From Marthasterias glacialis (lineage: Eukaryota > Echinodermata > Asteroidea > Forcipulatida > Asteriidae), in NCBI GenBank assembly GCA_911728455.2, contig OU452223.1, forward strand, positions 7,524,174-7,588,173: a stretch of DNA of 64,000 nt, in the 5' to 3' direction. This document shows, piece after piece, positions 63,297 to 64,000 of this stretch (positions are counted from its first letter, which is position 1; each line of letters opens with the position of its first letter). The translations under genes were made by a program, and so were the position numbers. The notes under the pieces were generated by a model. It saw only the letters and a list, made by a program, of their open reading frames with translations, did no database searches and was not told the DNA's origin.

Positions 63297-64000
63297 TACG
63301 AAAGCCCATTAGCACCAACAAAAATTAAAAAAATCAAATCCGTTATTACGGATTCACCATCCGTTATTACGGATTCACAATCCATTATTATGGATTCACA
63401 AACCGTCATTACTGATTCACAATCCGTTATTACGGACTCCGATCCGTTATTACGGATTCACAATCCGTTATTACGGATTCAAAAAGGAGGGTCGTTGATC
63501 GGGTCCTAATTCATTTGCAGGGTGACCTGTCTGGTTGTACTATTTGGTGCAAGTGTTATATAATGCAGCGTGACCAGAGATGTCGCTTAAATTGCTTGAA
63601 TCTTTACACCCCAGATATATAATACGAAAAATATCAGGATTTCAATGAAATAGGAGAAGGTTTTTCTTAAATTTGTATGCTGTAACAGCCCAGAGTAATG
63701 AGCATTGTGAGACCCAGTGATCCACAGGGTTTCATCGACCCACCGAGAAATAAACGGAGTCCCTCTGGTGGTCTTACTCCTGAAACACGTCTATTAACTT
63801 GAATTACAGACAAAATATTATCATCTTCCGAGCCTTCTTTAGAGACATTTCTTTTGGGGGCTTGAATTAGCTATGATCCGATGGAAGGAGATAGTCTGTA
63901 AACTATTTTTAATGAAGCTGTACAAAATCAGTTTGTCTACAGTTTCTCCTGTCTCGAATCTCTATTCCTTCTTTTCATCTGTACTTGCATGCAAGTTTAT
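63297..64000. mobile_element. Left end of a second TACGRAAGCCCATTAG-type TIR element
   Basis: TACGAAAGCCCATTAGCACCA matches the terminus of 57857-59870, and a tandem array of a 21-bp palindromic unit (ATCCGTTATTACGGATTCAC; seven units, 63337-63481) stands where that element has its NotI arrays. No right end is seen before the window stops, so it is partial or continues beyond. Confidence 0.6.

Noticed and set aside
63337-63481. CRISPR-like array
   Set aside because: Units are contiguous 21-mers without unique spacers, and the context is a eukaryotic transposon end; the same applies to 55221-55510 and the NotI arrays.

Overview
The window looks like a gene-poor, transposon-rich animal nuclear genome. 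I would guess an echinoderm, perhaps a sea star. The basis is spliced exons with consensus splice sites, LINEs, tRNA-derived SINEs, many MITEs, Helitron-like ends, and remembered resemblance of the TTAA element and SINEs to echinoderm repeats, which I could not check.

One host gene organises most of the window. Four minus-strand coding exons (50979-51039, 31696-31815, 17280-17549, 3010-3260) join in frame into a 233-residue protein. All three introns are phase 1 and all have GT-AG borders. The protein has a signal peptide, a complete Ly6/uPAR three-finger domain ending in CCKENLCN, a proline-rich linker, a second domain lacking its usual N-terminal part, and a hydrophobic C-terminus like a GPI-anchor signal. 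The gene spans about 48 kb, and nearly every repeat between 3.3 and 51 kb lies in its introns.

Region by region. 0-3 kb is the 3' flank: a perfect hairpin, a minisatellite split by a MITE, and a Ty3/Gypsy integrase fossil. Intron 3 (3.3-17.3 kb) holds a nested transposon cluster. Two opposed copies of a 2.66-kb inverted-repeat element, each with its own 8-bp target duplication, form a giant palindrome. One copy sits inside a MITE and itself carries a 2,164-bp IS630/Tc1-mariner-type element with an uninterrupted 367-codon transposase. Intron 2 (17.5-31.7 kb) holds a decayed LINE and several non-autonomous Helitron-like elements. Intron 1 (31.8-51 kb) holds a SINE, decayed LINEs, a TTAA MITE, simple repeats and more Helitron-like sequence. 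51-64 kb is the 5' flank: a Helitron-like block, a 21-bp satellite, a LINE, a 2.0-kb inverted-repeat element with arrays of NotI-site repeats, and broken Ty3/Gypsy-like pieces that MITEs have entered.

The window dates several insertions itself, because duplicate copies preserve the empty site: the 2,164-bp element (empty site at 7232-7233) and the TTAA MITE at 15045-15431 (empty site at 45803-45806). I see no bacterial-type operons, CRISPR arrays or functional RNA genes.
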